Shown here: positions 1 to 8,692 of the stretch, piece by piece
Layout: every line of letters begins with the position of its first letter
Numbering within the stretch: the first letter of the stretch is position 1
The notes under the pieces: model-generated
What the model saw: the letters and a program-made list of their open reading frames with translations, nothing else
What the model was told of the DNA's origin: nothing
Databases searched by the model: none
Made by a program: the position numbers and the translations under genes
NCBI GenBank assembly: GCA_017305455.1
Contig: JAFKKO010000124.1
Span: 1 to 64,000, forward strand
Origin: Hyphomicrobiales bacterium
GTDB lineage: Bacteria > Pseudomonadota > Alphaproteobacteria > Rhizobiales > Xanthobacteraceae
Direction: 5' to 3'
Length of the DNA: 64,000 nucleotides

Positions 1-265
1 CGGGCGACATCGCGGTGTCGCCGTCGAGATGGACGATGCCCTCTTTCGGCGCCATCTCGCGGATTTCCTCGACATAGGCTTCGTCGTGGCACAGCTTGAC
101 GGTTTCCAGATCGCCGATCGGCGCTTCCTCGCGGATCAGATCGTTGAACGCCTCGAGGCTGAGCGCCTTGTTCATGGCACGGATGCGGTCGGGCCGCTCG
201 GGATGGCCTTCAGGCGGACGATGGTTGAGCGAGGCGGCGGTGTGGGTCAGCAACAGGGTCGACAT
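1..265 (-). CDS. Histone deacetylase-like amidohydrolase, N-terminal fragment
   Basis: The minus strand reads ATG at 263-265 into an open frame that runs off the window's left edge, giving about 88 residues. The start reads MSTLLLTHTAAS, followed by the hallmark GHPERPDRIRAM of bacterial histone deacetylase/acetoin-utilisation (AcuC-like) zinc amidohydrolases. These enzymes remove acyl groups from lysine or polyamines in the cytoplasm. The catalytic His/Asp residues lie in the missing part, so activity cannot be judged. The enoyl-CoA hydratase gene lies 50 bp upstream on the same strand and may share its transcript. Confidence 0.8.
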   Translation of the reverse strand, partial: MSTLLLTHTAASLNHRPPEGHPERPDRIRAMNKALSLEAFNDLIREEAPIGDLETVKLCHDEAYVEEIREMAPKEGIVHLDGDTAMSP

Positions 266-315
266 GAGCTTTCCTTCAAAGACGTGTCTTCAGACGGATC
301 TGAGTGACCGGGATG

Positions 316-1074
316 TCACTTCTTTTTCCTGCGCGCAAGGAATGACTTGAATGCGGCGACGGCCTCCGCCGATTCCATGCGTTCGCCGAACATATGGCTT
401 TCCTGCTCGATCCGGCGCATTAGCTCGTCCGGTGGCCGTTTCAGGAGCTTGCGCGACAATGTCGCGGCTTCCACCGGCAGCGCGCAGATATCGAGCGCGA
501 CCTTGCGCGCTTCGATCTCGGTGTGGCCGGGCGCGACCACGGCGTTGACGAAACCGGCAATCCGAGCGTCCTCGGCGCTGACCGGGCGGCCCATCACCAG
601 CATGGAAAAGGCGCGCTGATGACCGATCGCCATCGGCACCAGCAGGCTGGACGCGCCTTCCGGCACCAGACCGAGATGGATGAAAGGCGTCGAGAAGGTC
701 GCGGTGGTGGAGGCGAGCACATAGTCGCAATGAAACACCATGGTGGCGCCGATGCCGACCGCGACGCCATCGACCGCCGCGATGATCGGCTTTTGATTTT
801 GCACCAGCGAGTGCAGGAACTTCACCGCGTTGAGCGGCCGCGAGCCGAGGCCCTGGCTCGCGCGCAGCAGATCGTCGACATCGTTGCCGGCGGTGAACAC
901 GCCGGAGCCGCCGGTGATGATGAGGCAGCGGATCGCCGGATCGTTCTGTGCGCTATCGATGGCCTCGCTCATCGTCAGGTACATCTCCTGCGTCAGCGCG
1001 TTTTTTTTCTCCGGCCGCCGCAGGCGGATGATACGGGTCGCATCCTCGTCGGTGACAATGACGTGCTCGGTCAT
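316..1074 (-). CDS. Enoyl-CoA hydratase/isomerase family protein
   Basis: A 252-residue crotonase-fold protein starts MTEHVIVTDEDATRIIRL. RRPEKKNALTQEMY near residue 18 and the GVAVGIGATMVFHCD oxyanion-hole segment in the middle are typical of enoyl-CoA hydratases and isomerases, and the length fits the family. The family acts on 2-enoyl-CoA thioesters in fatty acid or aromatic-acid breakdown; the exact substrate cannot be told. The frame stays open far upstream to 1923, but that part overlaps the dioxygenase gene on the other strand. The ATG at 1072-1074, just before the conserved N-terminus, is the sensible start. Confidence 0.88.
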   Translation of the reverse strand: MTEHVIVTDEDATRIIRLRRPEKKNALTQEMYLTMSEAIDSAQNDPAIRCLIITGGSGVFTAGNDVDDLLRASQGLGSRPLNAVKFLHSLVQNQKPIIAAVDGVAVGIGATMVFHCDYVLASTTATFSTPFIHLGLVPEGASSLLVPMAIGHQRAFSMLVMGRPVSAEDARIAGFVNAVVAPGHTEIEARKVALDICALPVEAATLSRKLLKRPPDELMRRIEQESHMFGERMESAEAVAAFKSFLARRKKK

Positions 1075-1209
1075 GCGGAATGGCTCGTTCCCTGCTAGGT
1101 TGTGGCTCCGGCGGCCCGTCTGGCAATCCGGTCCCGCGCATCTTACATGATCCGGCGCGGCGCCAAACTCATTCAGATCAACTGATCTGTGATTTTGCAG
1201 GACATTATC

Positions 1210-2160
1210 ATGTTGCAGCTCACCGGAATCCATCATCTGACGGCGATTTCCGCCCATGCGCGCGAGAACCTGACATTCTATACCGGCGTGCTCGGCATGC
1301 GACTGGTGAAGAAAACCGTCAATCAGGATGACGTCAGCGCCTATCATCTGTTCTATGCCGACGGCAAAGCCAGCCCCGGCAGCGATTTGACGTTCTTCGA
1401 CTGGCCGGCGCCGCGCGAGCAACGCGGCACGCGCGCCGTCTCGCGCACCGGCCTGCGCGTTCATGGTGAGGCGTCGCTGGCGTTCTGGCGCGACCGGCTG
1501 ATCCGGCTCGGCGTGCACACCGGCAGCATCACCGAGATCGATCGGCGCCTGACCCTGCCGTTCGAAGATCCCGAGGGCCAGCGTCTCGTGCTGGTGGACG
1601 ATGGCGGCGCGGGCGAGGCGCATCCGTGGGAGAAAAGTCCGGTGCCGGCGGAGCATCAGATCCGCGGGCTCGGTCCGATCATTCTCAACGTGCCGGAGCT
1701 GGCGCGCACCGAGCGCGTGCTGCTGGAGGTGATGAACATGCGGCGGGTGCGCGATTATGCCTCGCCGGATAGCGAGCATCGCATCCATGTTTACGAGATG
1801 GGCAAGGGTGGCCCCGCCGCCGAATTGCATGTGCTGGAGCAGCGCGATCTGCCGGTGGCGCGGCAGGGCGCTGGCGGCGTGCATCATGTCGCGTTCCGCA
1901 CGCCGGACGAGGAGCAGTATCACGCCTGGACCGCGCGGCTCGACGAGATGGGAATCCGCTCGAGCGGCGAGATCGACCGTTTCTATTTCCGTAGTCTTTA
2001 TTTCCGCGAGCCGAACGGCATCCTGTTCGAGATCGCGACCGATGGTCCGGGCTTCGCCACCGACGAGCCCGCCGACAAGCTCGGCGAAAAGCTCGCGTTG
2101 CCGCCGTTCCTTGAGCCGCGCCGCAGGGAGATCGAGGCGGGGCTGAAGCCGCTGGTATAG
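1210..2160 (+). CDS. Ring-cleaving extradiol-type dioxygenase (VOC/glyoxalase fold, MhqO-like)
   Basis: A 316-residue protein with two vicinal-oxygen-chelate modules. The first begins [10 protein letters not shown] (His at residues 8-9). The second begins GVHHVAFRT (His at 225-226) and carries the C-terminal metal ligand in [11 protein letters not shown] (Glu about 274). Two His and one Glu in this arrangement form the metal site of MhqO/hydroquinone-type ring-cleaving dioxygenases. The ATG at 1210 is chosen over the GTG at 1189 because an AGGA precedes it at proper spacing and the family N-terminus begins there. It is divergent from the enoyl-CoA hydratase gene. The true substrate, a quinol or catechol, is unknown. 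Confidence 0.85.
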   Translation: MLQLTGIHHLTAISAHARENLTFYTGVLGMRLVKKTVNQDDVSAYHLFYADGKASPGSDLTFFDWPAPREQRGTRAVSRTGLRVHGEASLAFWRDRLIRLGVHTGSITEIDRRLTLPFEDPEGQRLVLVDDGGAGEAHPWEKSPVPAEHQIRGLGPIILNVPELARTERVLLEVMNMRRVRDYASPDSEHRIHVYEMGKGGPAAELHVLEQRDLPVARQGAGGVHHVAFRTPDEEQYHAWTARLDEMGIRSSGEIDRFYFRSLYFREPNGILFEIATDGPGFATDEPADKLGEKLALPPFLEPRRREIEAGLKPLV

Positions 2161-2233
2161 TGCGTATGCACCGCGCGGGCTGGCTCTGGATTCAACGGGC
2201 TAGTTCTACATTCAATCGCGACGACCGGGGTGA

Positions 2234-2320
2234 TGGGTCCCGGCTTGCGCTTTGCTTGCCGGGACGACCGGCTTCAATGTTTGTTGTGGTGTCGTCCCGG
2301 AGAAGGCCGGGACCATAGCC
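2234..2320. repeat. Bradyrhizobial-type extragenic palindromes, two copies
   Basis: Two short hairpins sit in the convergent gap between the dioxygenase and acyl-CoA dehydrogenase genes. Stem one pairs GTCCCGGC (2237-2244) with GCCGGGAC (2258-2265). Stem two pairs GTCCCGG (2294-2300) with CCGGGAC (2307-2313). The sequence type GTCGTCCCGG...CCGGGACC is widespread between genes in Bradyrhizobium relatives. Lying between convergent genes, the hairpins could also help to end transcription. Confidence 0.75.
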
Positions 2321-2334
2321 CCGATCTTTGTTGT

Positions 2335-4116
2335 TTAAGTCAACGCCGCATCCGCATTGTTGATGCTGTCCGCGCCGCCGGTCACGCTGCGCTCCAGGGC
2401 CGTCGCCTGCACCGCGAGATTCTCCGCGAAGAACCGCGTCAGCAAGACATGCGCCGGCGCATGGTCCCGGAACGTATCGTCATCGCGCGCCGCCAGCGCC
2501 TCGCGCGCCAGCAGGCAGCCGCCGGTCGCGGTGGAGAGCAGCCGCAGATAAGGCGTCGCGCCGGCCAGCGCGTCGTTCGGCGCGCTCGCGATTTTCTCCA
2601 GCAGCCATTCGCTGGCGCGTGTCACCGCCTCAAGCGCTTCGCGCAGGATTGTGCCCGTTGTGCCGAAGGCCGGATCGTTGCTGGTCTCGATCTTCGTGAC
2701 AATGCCGGCGAGTTCGCCCAGCAGGTCGCGCAGCGCCGCGCCCTTGTCCGCACCCAGCTTGCGCATCACAAGGTCGATCGACTGGATGCCGTTGGTGCCT
2801 TCATAGATGGTGAGAATGCGCGCATCGCGTAGGTGCTGCGCCGCGCCGGTTTCCTCGATAAAACCCATGCCGCCATGCACCTGCACGCCGAGCGCGGCAA
2901 CCTCGTTGGCGATGTCCGTGGAGAACGCCTTGGCGAGCGGGGTGAGCAGCGCGGCGCGCGCGGACGCCTTAGCCAGCGCATCGCCATCCGCCGCGCGATG
3001 CGAGATGTCGATCGCGACCGCGGTGGCGTAGCAGATGGTGCGCGCCGCCGCCGTCATGCTCCGCATCAGCAGCAGATTCCGCTTCACGTCCGGGTGCGCG
3101 ATGATCGGATCTGAGTTCTCGCCGCTCTTGCCGATAGCGCGGCCCTGCTTGCGCTCCTGCGCATAGGCGAGTGCCTGCTGGAAGGCGCGGTCGGCGATGC
3201 CGACGCCTTCGATGCCGACATTGAGGCGCGCCTGGTTCATCATCGTGAACATGCAGGCCATGCCGTTGTTTTCCTCGCCGATCAGGTAGCCGACCGCGCC
3301 GCCATGATCGCCGAGGCTCATGGTGCAGGTCGGCGAGGCGTGCATGCCGAGCTTGTGCTCGATGCTGCTGGCGACGATATCGTTACGCGCGCCGAGCGAG
3401 CCGTCGTCGTTGACCAGGAATTTCGGCACCAGAAACAGCGTGATGCCGCGCGTGCCGGCGGGCGCACCGGGCAGGCGGGCGAGCACGAGATGCACGATGT
3501 TCGGCGTCATGTCGTGATCGCCATAGGTGATGAAGATCTTACTGCCAAACAGGCGATAGCTGCCGTCCGGCTGCTTCTCGGCACGGGTGCGCAGCGCACC
3601 GACATCGCTGCCGGCCTGCGGCTCGGTGAGCTGCATGGTGCCGGTCCATGTGCCGGACACCAGATGCGGCAGATAGGCAGTCTTCAGCGCGTCGCTGCCA
3701 TGCGCGGCAAGCGCTTCGATCGCGCCGGAGGTGAGCAGCGGGCAGAGGCCGAACGAGATGTTCGCCGCACTCCAGATCTCGTTGCAGAGCGCATGCACTG
3801 CGAGCGGCAGGCCCTGGCCGCCGAAGGACTCCGGACTCGAAATCCCGTTCCAGCCGGCCTCCGCCCAGCTGCGGTAGGCATCGGCCCAGCCGGGCGGGGT
3901 GGTGACATGGCCATCGGCGAGGGTGACGCCGGTCTGGTCGCCGACCCGGTTGAGCGGCGCCAGCCTGTCGGCGGCGAAGCGCCCGGCCTCCTCGATCACG
4001 GCGGCCGTCATCTCCGCGTCGTAGTCATTATAATGTCCGGCCTTCGCCGACGCCAAAAGCCCGGCGCCGTGATGGAGCGACAGCAGCATGTCGGTGAGGG
4101 GGGCGCGGTAGGTCAT
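2335..4116 (-). CDS. Acyl-CoA dehydrogenase, DmdC-like long form
   Basis: A 593-residue flavoprotein, longer than ordinary ~380-residue acyl-CoA dehydrogenases. It matches the DmdC/3-methylmercaptopropionyl-CoA dehydrogenase-like subfamily, which carries an extra C-terminal domain. Visible family motifs are MQLTEPQAGSDVGALRT (FAD/substrate loop, about residue 160) and GGMGFIEETGAAQHLRDARI with ILTIYEGTNGIQ (about residues 420-450). It oxidises acyl-CoA to 2-enoyl-CoA, passing electrons to ETF. The substrate here is not defined, because many alphaproteobacteria have several such genes without DMSP metabolism. The ATG at 4114-4116 opens the family N-terminus. Confidence 0.9.
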   Translation of the reverse strand: MTYRAPLTDMLLSLHHGAGLLASAKAGHYNDYDAEMTAAVIEEAGRFAADRLAPLNRVGDQTGVTLADGHVTTPPGWADAYRSWAEAGWNGISSPESFGGQGLPLAVHALCNEIWSAANISFGLCPLLTSGAIEALAAHGSDALKTAYLPHLVSGTWTGTMQLTEPQAGSDVGALRTRAEKQPDGSYRLFGSKIFITYGDHDMTPNIVHLVLARLPGAPAGTRGITLFLVPKFLVNDDGSLGARNDIVASSIEHKLGMHASPTCTMSLGDHGGAVGYLIGEENNGMACMFTMMNQARLNVGIEGVGIADRAFQQALAYAQERKQGRAIGKSGENSDPIIAHPDVKRNLLLMRSMTAAARTICYATAVAIDISHRAADGDALAKASARAALLTPLAKAFSTDIANEVAALGVQVHGGMGFIEETGAAQHLRDARILTIYEGTNGIQSIDLVMRKLGADKGAALRDLLGELAGIVTKIETSNDPAFGTTGTILREALEAVTRASEWLLEKIASAPNDALAGATPYLRLLSTATGGCLLAREALAARDDDTFRDHAPAHVLLTRFFAENLAVQATALERSVTGGADSINNADAALT

Positions 4117-4376
4117 GACCGTGATCTCGCTGGGTGCGGCGCTAGGCCTTTCATTCCACGAAAAGCGGTGGCTCTCAACGCACGGCGGTTTCTTTTCCCG
4201 GAAAATTGCCGGCCGAATTGACGCGAAATCGTTGTTCTGGCTATTGAAATGCGGCCGCTCCGTCTATAGACGGGCTGCCATGCCATCGTCGATCGGGATG
4301 GTTCGCCCGTGTCGGGGGAGCCTCGGATCGGCACCGGGCAAATTAGCGCAATATGCGCAAGCATGCATGACGCTGT

Positions 4377-4451
4377 TGGGGCGTAGCCAAGCGGTAAGGC
4401 AGGGGATTTTGATTCCCCCATTCGGAGGTTCGATCCCTCCCGCCCCAGCCA
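4377..4451 (+). tRNA. tRNA-Gln (anticodon TTG)
   Basis: A full cloverleaf can be folded. The acceptor stem TGGGGCG (4377-4383) pairs with CGCCCCA (4441-4447), with discriminator G and an encoded CCA (4449-4451). The D-arm is AGCCAAGCGGTAAGGC, the anticodon stem AGGGGA/TCCCCC surrounds the loop TTTTGAT with anticodon TTG, and the T-arm is GGAGGTTCGATCCCTCC. The anticodon decodes CAA/CAG as glutamine. tRNA genes are common integration sites, and the recombination scar 240 bp downstream fits that, although no repeated copy of the tRNA 3' end was seen in the window. Confidence 0.96.
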
Positions 4452-4493
4452 GTCAGTGCGTAATTTGGAGAGTTACTTTCTTTAGTGTGAGAA

Positions 4494-4517
4494 AGGCCCG
4501 CTAATAGCGGGCTTTTA
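4494..4517 (+). terminator. Rho-independent terminator after tRNA-Gln
   Basis: A GCCCGC stem (4496-4501), five-base loop and GCGGGC (4507-4512) are followed by TTTT, about 45 bp after the tRNA. This is a standard intrinsic terminator on the plus strand. Confidence 0.85.
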
Positions 4518-4690
4518 AATACGTTGAGTCTCTGCAGAGAGCGATTTCGAACCGTCACCTTCCGAAAGGGCCGACATTCTCCGGCCACTATTAAAGTATT
4601 CCCGTTTTCCAGAGTCATGCGCAGGAGGCCGCAGAATAAAACCACTGGGTGATGTCCCGCGGTTGAAACGAACCTGTCTCTGCTTACAGC

Positions 4691-4807
4691 CCGAGCAGCG
4701 GCAAGCCGAAGCTTGACGCCAGTGCCCTCGCTGTCGTCCAAGCCTGCGCGCCCTTCGAACCCCCGCCGCGAGACATGACCGTCGCGTTCGTCGTCGGATA
4801 TGAATGA
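4691..4807 (+). pseudogene. Orphan 3' fragment of a tonB gene
   Basis: These 39 codons encode SSGKPKLDASALAVV...PPPRDMTVAFVVGYE and a stop, almost identical in protein and DNA to the last 38 codons of the TonB gene ending at 39293. Nothing upstream continues the frame as TonB, so this is a scrap with no start or transmembrane part. The rest of the 4517-5190 gap, between the tRNA terminator and modD, shows no other gene I can recognise. The fragment implies that the TPS-TonB locus, or a relative of it, once had an end here and was rearranged or partly deleted. Confidence 0.85.
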
Positions 4808-5190
4808 CGCGGTTCGCCGCGAAAATTGATCCATGGCGGGCAACTGTTTCACGCAGTCCGTTTTTCTGTGACTTATCCGCATATTTCGCGGGGTCAAATC
4901 AACGACGGAAAAGGCGGATTTGGTTTAGGCCTTGCTCTGTTTAATACGCGCAATGGAAAGCGCATCATCGTCAGCGCAACTGAAGTGTGGACAGCGGCAA
5001 TTAGGAAATTTTGAGCTGACAATTAGGCAGGTTAGTCAGGGATCGAATTTAAAAGACTCTGTGCTCTCTATCGCTGTTTGCGCTTGCCCGTTGGAAGCCG
5101 TTAAGTTGATTCTCTCGAATGGCGTCAATGACCATCAAGCCAATGATTGGCCAAGAGATTGGCTTAATGTCAGAATACGAGCAAAATCAC

Positions 5191-6033
5191 ATGACGATAT
5201 TTCACGACGACGAACTGCTCGCCATTCTCCGAGATGACTGTCCTTATTCCGATATTACGACGGAGGGGCTGGGTATCGGCAATGTCCCTGCAGCGCTCCG
5301 GATGACGGCCCGGCAGGACATGATCCTGTGTGGAGTGGAGGAGGCCGCTCGTATGTTCGTGCTGGGAGGCGCATCCGCCAAGGCGGCGGCGGTCTCCGGA
5401 GCGAAGGTATCGGCCGGCGGCCTCATCCTCGAAGCTGGTGGCGAGGGGCGAGTTCTGCACCGAGCTTATAAGATGGCGCAGACGTGGATGGAAATCCTGT
5501 CAGGTGTCTCTACGGCCGCCCATGCGATCGTCACGGCCGCCCGCCGCGGAAATCCGCAGTGTCATGTCGTATGTACTCGCAAACATATGCCTGGCATGAA
5601 ACGGGCAGCGATCCGTGCCATTGAAGCGGGCGGTGCATCGCCACATCGTTTGGGTCTGTCGGATTACGTCCTGGTGTTCGACGCCCACCGCGTGTTGCTC
5701 GAGACCGGCGTGTCTCTCAAGGAGCATCTGGCGAGATTGAGAGCCAGCGCCCCGGAGCGGCGCCTCGCGGCCGAGGCGGATAGCGTCGAGGATGCCTTGC
5801 TGCTGGCGGAGGCCGGCGCGGATGTCTTGCAGGTCGACAAATTCTCTCCCGAGCAGGTGAGCGAGCTGCGTGCGGAACTGCCTTCGGCTCTTCCGATCGT
5901 TCTGGCCGTGGCGGGCGGCGTGAATGCGTCGAATGCCGAAGCCTATGCCAAGGCCGGCGCCGATGTTCTTGTCACTTCTGCGCCCTATTACGCGCCGCCG
6001 CGCGATGTCAAAGTGAGGTTCGCCAAAGCCTGA
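5191..6033 (+). CDS. modD: ModD-like protein (NadC-fold phosphoribosyltransferase family)
   Basis: The 280-residue protein starts MTIFHDDELLAILRDDCPYSDITTEGL, the usual beginning of ModD. ModD resembles nicotinate-nucleotide pyrophosphorylase (NadC) and is found beside molybdate transport genes in Rhodobacter and relatives; its reaction is not established. The C-terminal part shows the barrel segments ADVLQVDKFSPEQV and VAGGVNASNAEAYAKAGADV. In-frame upstream ATGs at 5119 and 5167 exist, but the family alignment starts at 5191. Its 3' end overlaps that of modC on the other strand by 46 bp. Confidence 0.85.
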   Translation: MTIFHDDELLAILRDDCPYSDITTEGLGIGNVPAALRMTARQDMILCGVEEAARMFVLGGASAKAAAVSGAKVSAGGLILEAGGEGRVLHRAYKMAQTWMEILSGVSTAAHAIVTAARRGNPQCHVVCTRKHMPGMKRAAIRAIEAGGASPHRLGLSDYVLVFDAHRVLLETGVSLKEHLARLRASAPERRLAAEADSVEDALLLAEAGADVLQVDKFSPEQVSELRAELPSALPIVLAVAGGVNASNAEAYAKAGADVLVTSAPYYAPPRDVKVRFAKA

Positions 6034-6935
6034 ACCGAAATGCAGATATCGGCCTCGGAAAAATGCAACGTCACATCCGTACCGTAAGGTAGGGGACCTG
6101 GTGCATTGTGATAACGCATACGCTGACTTGTGCCGTCGATCAGCACCGTAGACCAGCCTGCGGAATCGGGCCCGTGCAGATGCACGGCCCGCCTGTAAAA
6201 GCCGTTGGTCGCGGTCCCGAGGCCGAGGGCTTCGGCCGGCATTCCATCACGCGCCACCCGGCCCTGTTCGAGTCGAATGACGCGGTCTGCCATGCGCAGG
6301 ATTTCGGGAATATCGTGGCTGACGAGAATGGTCGTGGTGCCGAACTGGTGGTGAAGTCTTTTGACCTCGCTCTGCAGTTCGATGCGCAGCGCCGGATCAA
6401 GCGCCGAGAACGGCTCGTCCAGCATCAACAGCAACGGCTTGCGCGCAAGCGCGCGAATGAGCGCGAGACGCTGTTTTTGTCCGCCGGACAGACGGGCAGG
6501 GTAGACGCAGGCGAGTTGCTCAAGCTGCGCCAGCTGCAGCAGGTCATCGATACCGGCGCGCGTGGCGTCCTTACCCATGGCGTATTCGATATGACCGCGA
6601 ACCGTCATGTTGGGGAACAGCGCGTAGTCCTGAAACACGAAACCGATCGGCCGCTCCCGTGTCGGACGATGGATGCGCGCAGACGTGTCGAGCCAGGTTT
6701 CTCCGGCGACCCGCAAATATCCTTCCGTCGGCTTGGTCAGGCCGGCGATGATCCGCAGCAGGGTCGACTTGCCGGCACCGGACGGGCCGGTGAGCGCGAC
6801 AAAAGCGCCTTGTGCGATGTCGCCGGCCACGTTGAGTTCAAATCGCCCGGATGGGCCGTCGAGCGGAATGCGCAGCGAGAAGCGCAACGAGTCCGAAACG
6901 GCCTGGCGAGATGACATGATCGATGTAATTGCCAT
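5988..6935 (-). CDS. modC: Molybdate/tungstate ABC transporter ATP-binding protein
   Basis: This ABC ATPase energises oxyanion import through the ModB permease. It shows Walker A GPSGAGKST, the Q-loop region FVFQDYALFPNMTV, signature LSGGQKQRLALIRALA and Walker B LLLMLDEPFSALDP, plus the switch His in LVSHDIPEI. A C-terminal stretch of about 80 residues fits the TOBE/Mop-type domain of ModC. Possible ATG starts are 6965, 6935 and 6917, none with a strong ribosome site; 6965 would lie inside the putative ModE site. It is divergent from modA, with the shared intergenic region between them. Confidence 0.85.
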   Translation of the reverse strand: MAITSIMSSRQAVSDSLRFSLRIPLDGPSGRFELNVAGDIAQGAFVALTGPSGAGKSTLLRIIAGLTKPTEGYLRVAGETWLDTSARIHRPTRERPIGFVFQDYALFPNMTVRGHIEYAMGKDATRAGIDDLLQLAQLEQLACVYPARLSGGQKQRLALIRALARKPLLLMLDEPFSALDPALRIELQSEVKRLHHQFGTTTILVSHDIPEILRMADRVIRLEQGRVARDGMPAEALGLGTATNGFYRRAVHLHGPDSAGWSTVLIDGTSQRMRYHNAPGPLPYGTDVTLHFSEADICISVQALANLTLTSRGGA

Positions 6936-6949
6936 ACGGGAATTCTTAC

Positions 6950-6973
6950 CGTTATATATGTCCATGCCATACG
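6950..6973. promoter_or_regulatory. Candidate ModE half-site between modC and modA
   Basis: The left half CGTTATATA (6950-6958) matches the ModE consensus half CGnTATATA perfectly. The right half, TGCCATACG at 6965-6973, keeps only the T and the terminal CG. Its place in the divergent modC/modA promoter region is where ModE sites occur in other bacteria. As a single good half-site it is weaker than the sites at 9335, 27314, 29215 and 29532. Confidence 0.5.
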
Positions 6974-7004
6974 ATCCGGATCAAAAATTCAAGCGTGGTG
7001 TTTC

Positions 7005-7739
7005 ATGAGAACAGCTTCTTTCCTGTACGGCGTGACGCTCGTGGCGGCTCTGTTCGGGCCTGCGACGATGGTATCGGCGGACGAGGCCACTCTGGCGGCG
7101 GGTGCGGGTTTTCGCCGTCCGCTGGCTGAAGTCGCCACAGCTTACGAGAAAGCAAGCGGCGACAAGATCCTGCAAATTTATGGCCACATGGGGCAGGTGA
7201 TCGCGCAGGCCCGTGAAAGCGGGCAGATCGCGCTCGTCTGCGGCGACCAGTCGGTTCTCAAGGACGCCAAGGGCGTCACGTTCGAGCGCTTCGCCCGGCT
7301 CGGCCAGGGAAAGCTGGTTGTCGCTTATCGCAAGGGGATAACGCTTGCGAAGGCCGAGGACATCGCAGGCGAGATGATCAAGCGGGTCGGTACGCCGGAT
7401 CAGGCCAACGCCATCTACGGCAAAGCCGGACAGCAGTTTCTGGAGCGCGCGAAATTGATGGACAAGATCGCGCCGAAGCTGGTGAAGGTGAGTACCGTTC
7501 CCCAGGTCACGAGTTACATTATCAGCGGCGAGGTTGACGCAGGCTTTATCAACGCCACTGATGCGATCGGCGCGGATGCGAATATCGGCGGCTTCGTCGA
7601 GGTCGGGCCGGACCTCTATGATCCCGTTGACGTGAGCTGTGGCGCTGTCGCGGGCAAGCCTTCGAAAGCGGCGGAAGGCTTCGTGGCTTTCCTGACAACG
7701 CCGGCCGCCCGGAATATCCTGGTGCGTTACGGCCTGTGA
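7005..7739 (+). CDS. modA: Molybdate/tungstate ABC transporter periplasmic binding protein
   Basis: A 244-residue secreted solute-binding protein. A signal peptide of about 26 residues ends ATMVSADEATLAAG. The mature part begins like ModA with a leading alpha/beta strand and AGFRRPLAEVATAYEKASG. It differs from classical ModA in details (GHMGQVIAQARESGQ in place of the usual S-S-L loop), so the ligand could be molybdate, tungstate or a related oxyanion. The TGA overlaps the GTG start of the permease gene, so the two genes are translationally coupled. The candidate ModE half-site lies 32 bp upstream. Confidence 0.82.
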   Translation: MRTASFLYGVTLVAALFGPATMVSADEATLAAGAGFRRPLAEVATAYEKASGDKILQIYGHMGQVIAQARESGQIALVCGDQSVLKDAKGVTFERFARLGQGKLVVAYRKGITLAKAEDIAGEMIKRVGTPDQANAIYGKAGQQFLERAKLMDKIAPKLVKVSTVPQVTSYIISGEVDAGFINATDAIGADANIGGFVEVGPDLYDPVDVSCGAVAGKPSKAAEGFVAFLTTPAARNILVRYGL

Positions 7740-8440
7740 GTGGCACGCTGGACCAGATGCTTGCGGCTCTGGCCGACCCCGCGCTGCTGTACCCGGCGTG
7801 GCTGACGGTCCGAATTACTCTGGCGACGCTGGTTCTGCATTTTGTGCTGGGCGCGTCGCTGGGCTGGGCGCTGGCGCAGCCGCGCTGGCCGGGTCGCACA
7901 CTTCTGGACATCATTGTCACGCTGCCTCTGGTGTTTCCACCGTTGGCGCTCGGCTTTCTGATGTTGTTGCTGTTGGGAAGGCGCAGCCCGCTGGGGGCAT
8001 GGCTGGAGCAGACCTTCGGCCTGTCCTTCGTCTTCTCGATCGAAGGAGTTTTGCTGGCTTCGGTCATCGCCGGGCTTCCTCTCGTTGTGAAGCCGGTCGA
8101 GGCTGCGATCGCCCATGCATCCCGTAGTCTCGGAGAGGCGTCGCGAACGCTCGGCCGCAACGAGTGGGATACGTTTATTCATGTGATCCTGCCAAATATT
8201 CGAGGCGCGGTGATTGCCGGACTTATTCTCGGAACCGCGCGATCGCTTGGCGAGGTTGGCATTACGCTGATGCTCGGGGGCAATATCATCGGCAAGACCA
8301 ATACGATGTCGCTGGAGATCTACAACGCCGTCTTCAACGGCGAGTATCCGCGAGCGTTGGCTCTGTCGGCTCTGCTTGGTGTTGCTTCGATCTTCATATT
8401 CTTCGGGTTGAAGAAGAGCAGCAGCCGCCAGTTTGGCTAG
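7736..8440 (+). CDS. modB: Molybdate/tungstate ABC transporter permease
   Basis: A 234-residue inner-membrane permease with five or six hydrophobic segments. The GTG start at 7736 overlaps the modA stop (GTGA). The ABC permease coupling loop is seen as EAAIAHASRSLGEASRTLGR near residues 120-140, followed by FIHVILPNIRGAVIAGLILG. LGEVGITLMLGGNI late in the protein is typical of ModB. It forms the membrane channel with ModC. About 250 bp separate it from the Crp-type regulator gene. Confidence 0.9.
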   Translation: MSGTLDQMLAALADPALLYPAWLTVRITLATLVLHFVLGASLGWALAQPRWPGRTLLDIIVTLPLVFPPLALGFLMLLLLGRRSPLGAWLEQTFGLSFVFSIEGVLLASVIAGLPLVVKPVEAAIAHASRSLGEASRTLGRNEWDTFIHVILPNIRGAVIAGLILGTARSLGEVGITLMLGGNIIGKTNTMSLEIYNAVFNGEYPRALALSALLGVASIFIFFGLKKSSSRQFG

Positions 8441-8692
8441 AACACAAGAACTCTGTCGCGGCTGTTCGGCACTATGGCGGGCGATCCTGCCCAGCAAGCG
8501 GCGTTCATTCGCGATTGCCGATGGCTGCCCGATTTCCTAAAATCCGGGGGTCGAAATTTCAGGTTTGCGCGGGCGCACGCGAATCTGACGCAATTGCGCT
8601 GGCATGTCCTTCTGGTGAGCGTGAGCTTCGTTCGGAGACTGCGCGGCGAGGTTCCCGAGGTGCGGGAGCGCTCATTTTCAAGAGCTGAGCCA

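Noticed and set aside
316-1923. 535-residue version of the enoyl-CoA hydratase
   Set aside because: The N-terminal half overlaps the dioxygenase gene on the other strand and has no crotonase similarity.
4343-4897. 184-codon minus-strand frame over the tRNA
   Set aside because: It runs through the tRNA, the terminator and the tonB scrap in antisense, so it is not a gene.
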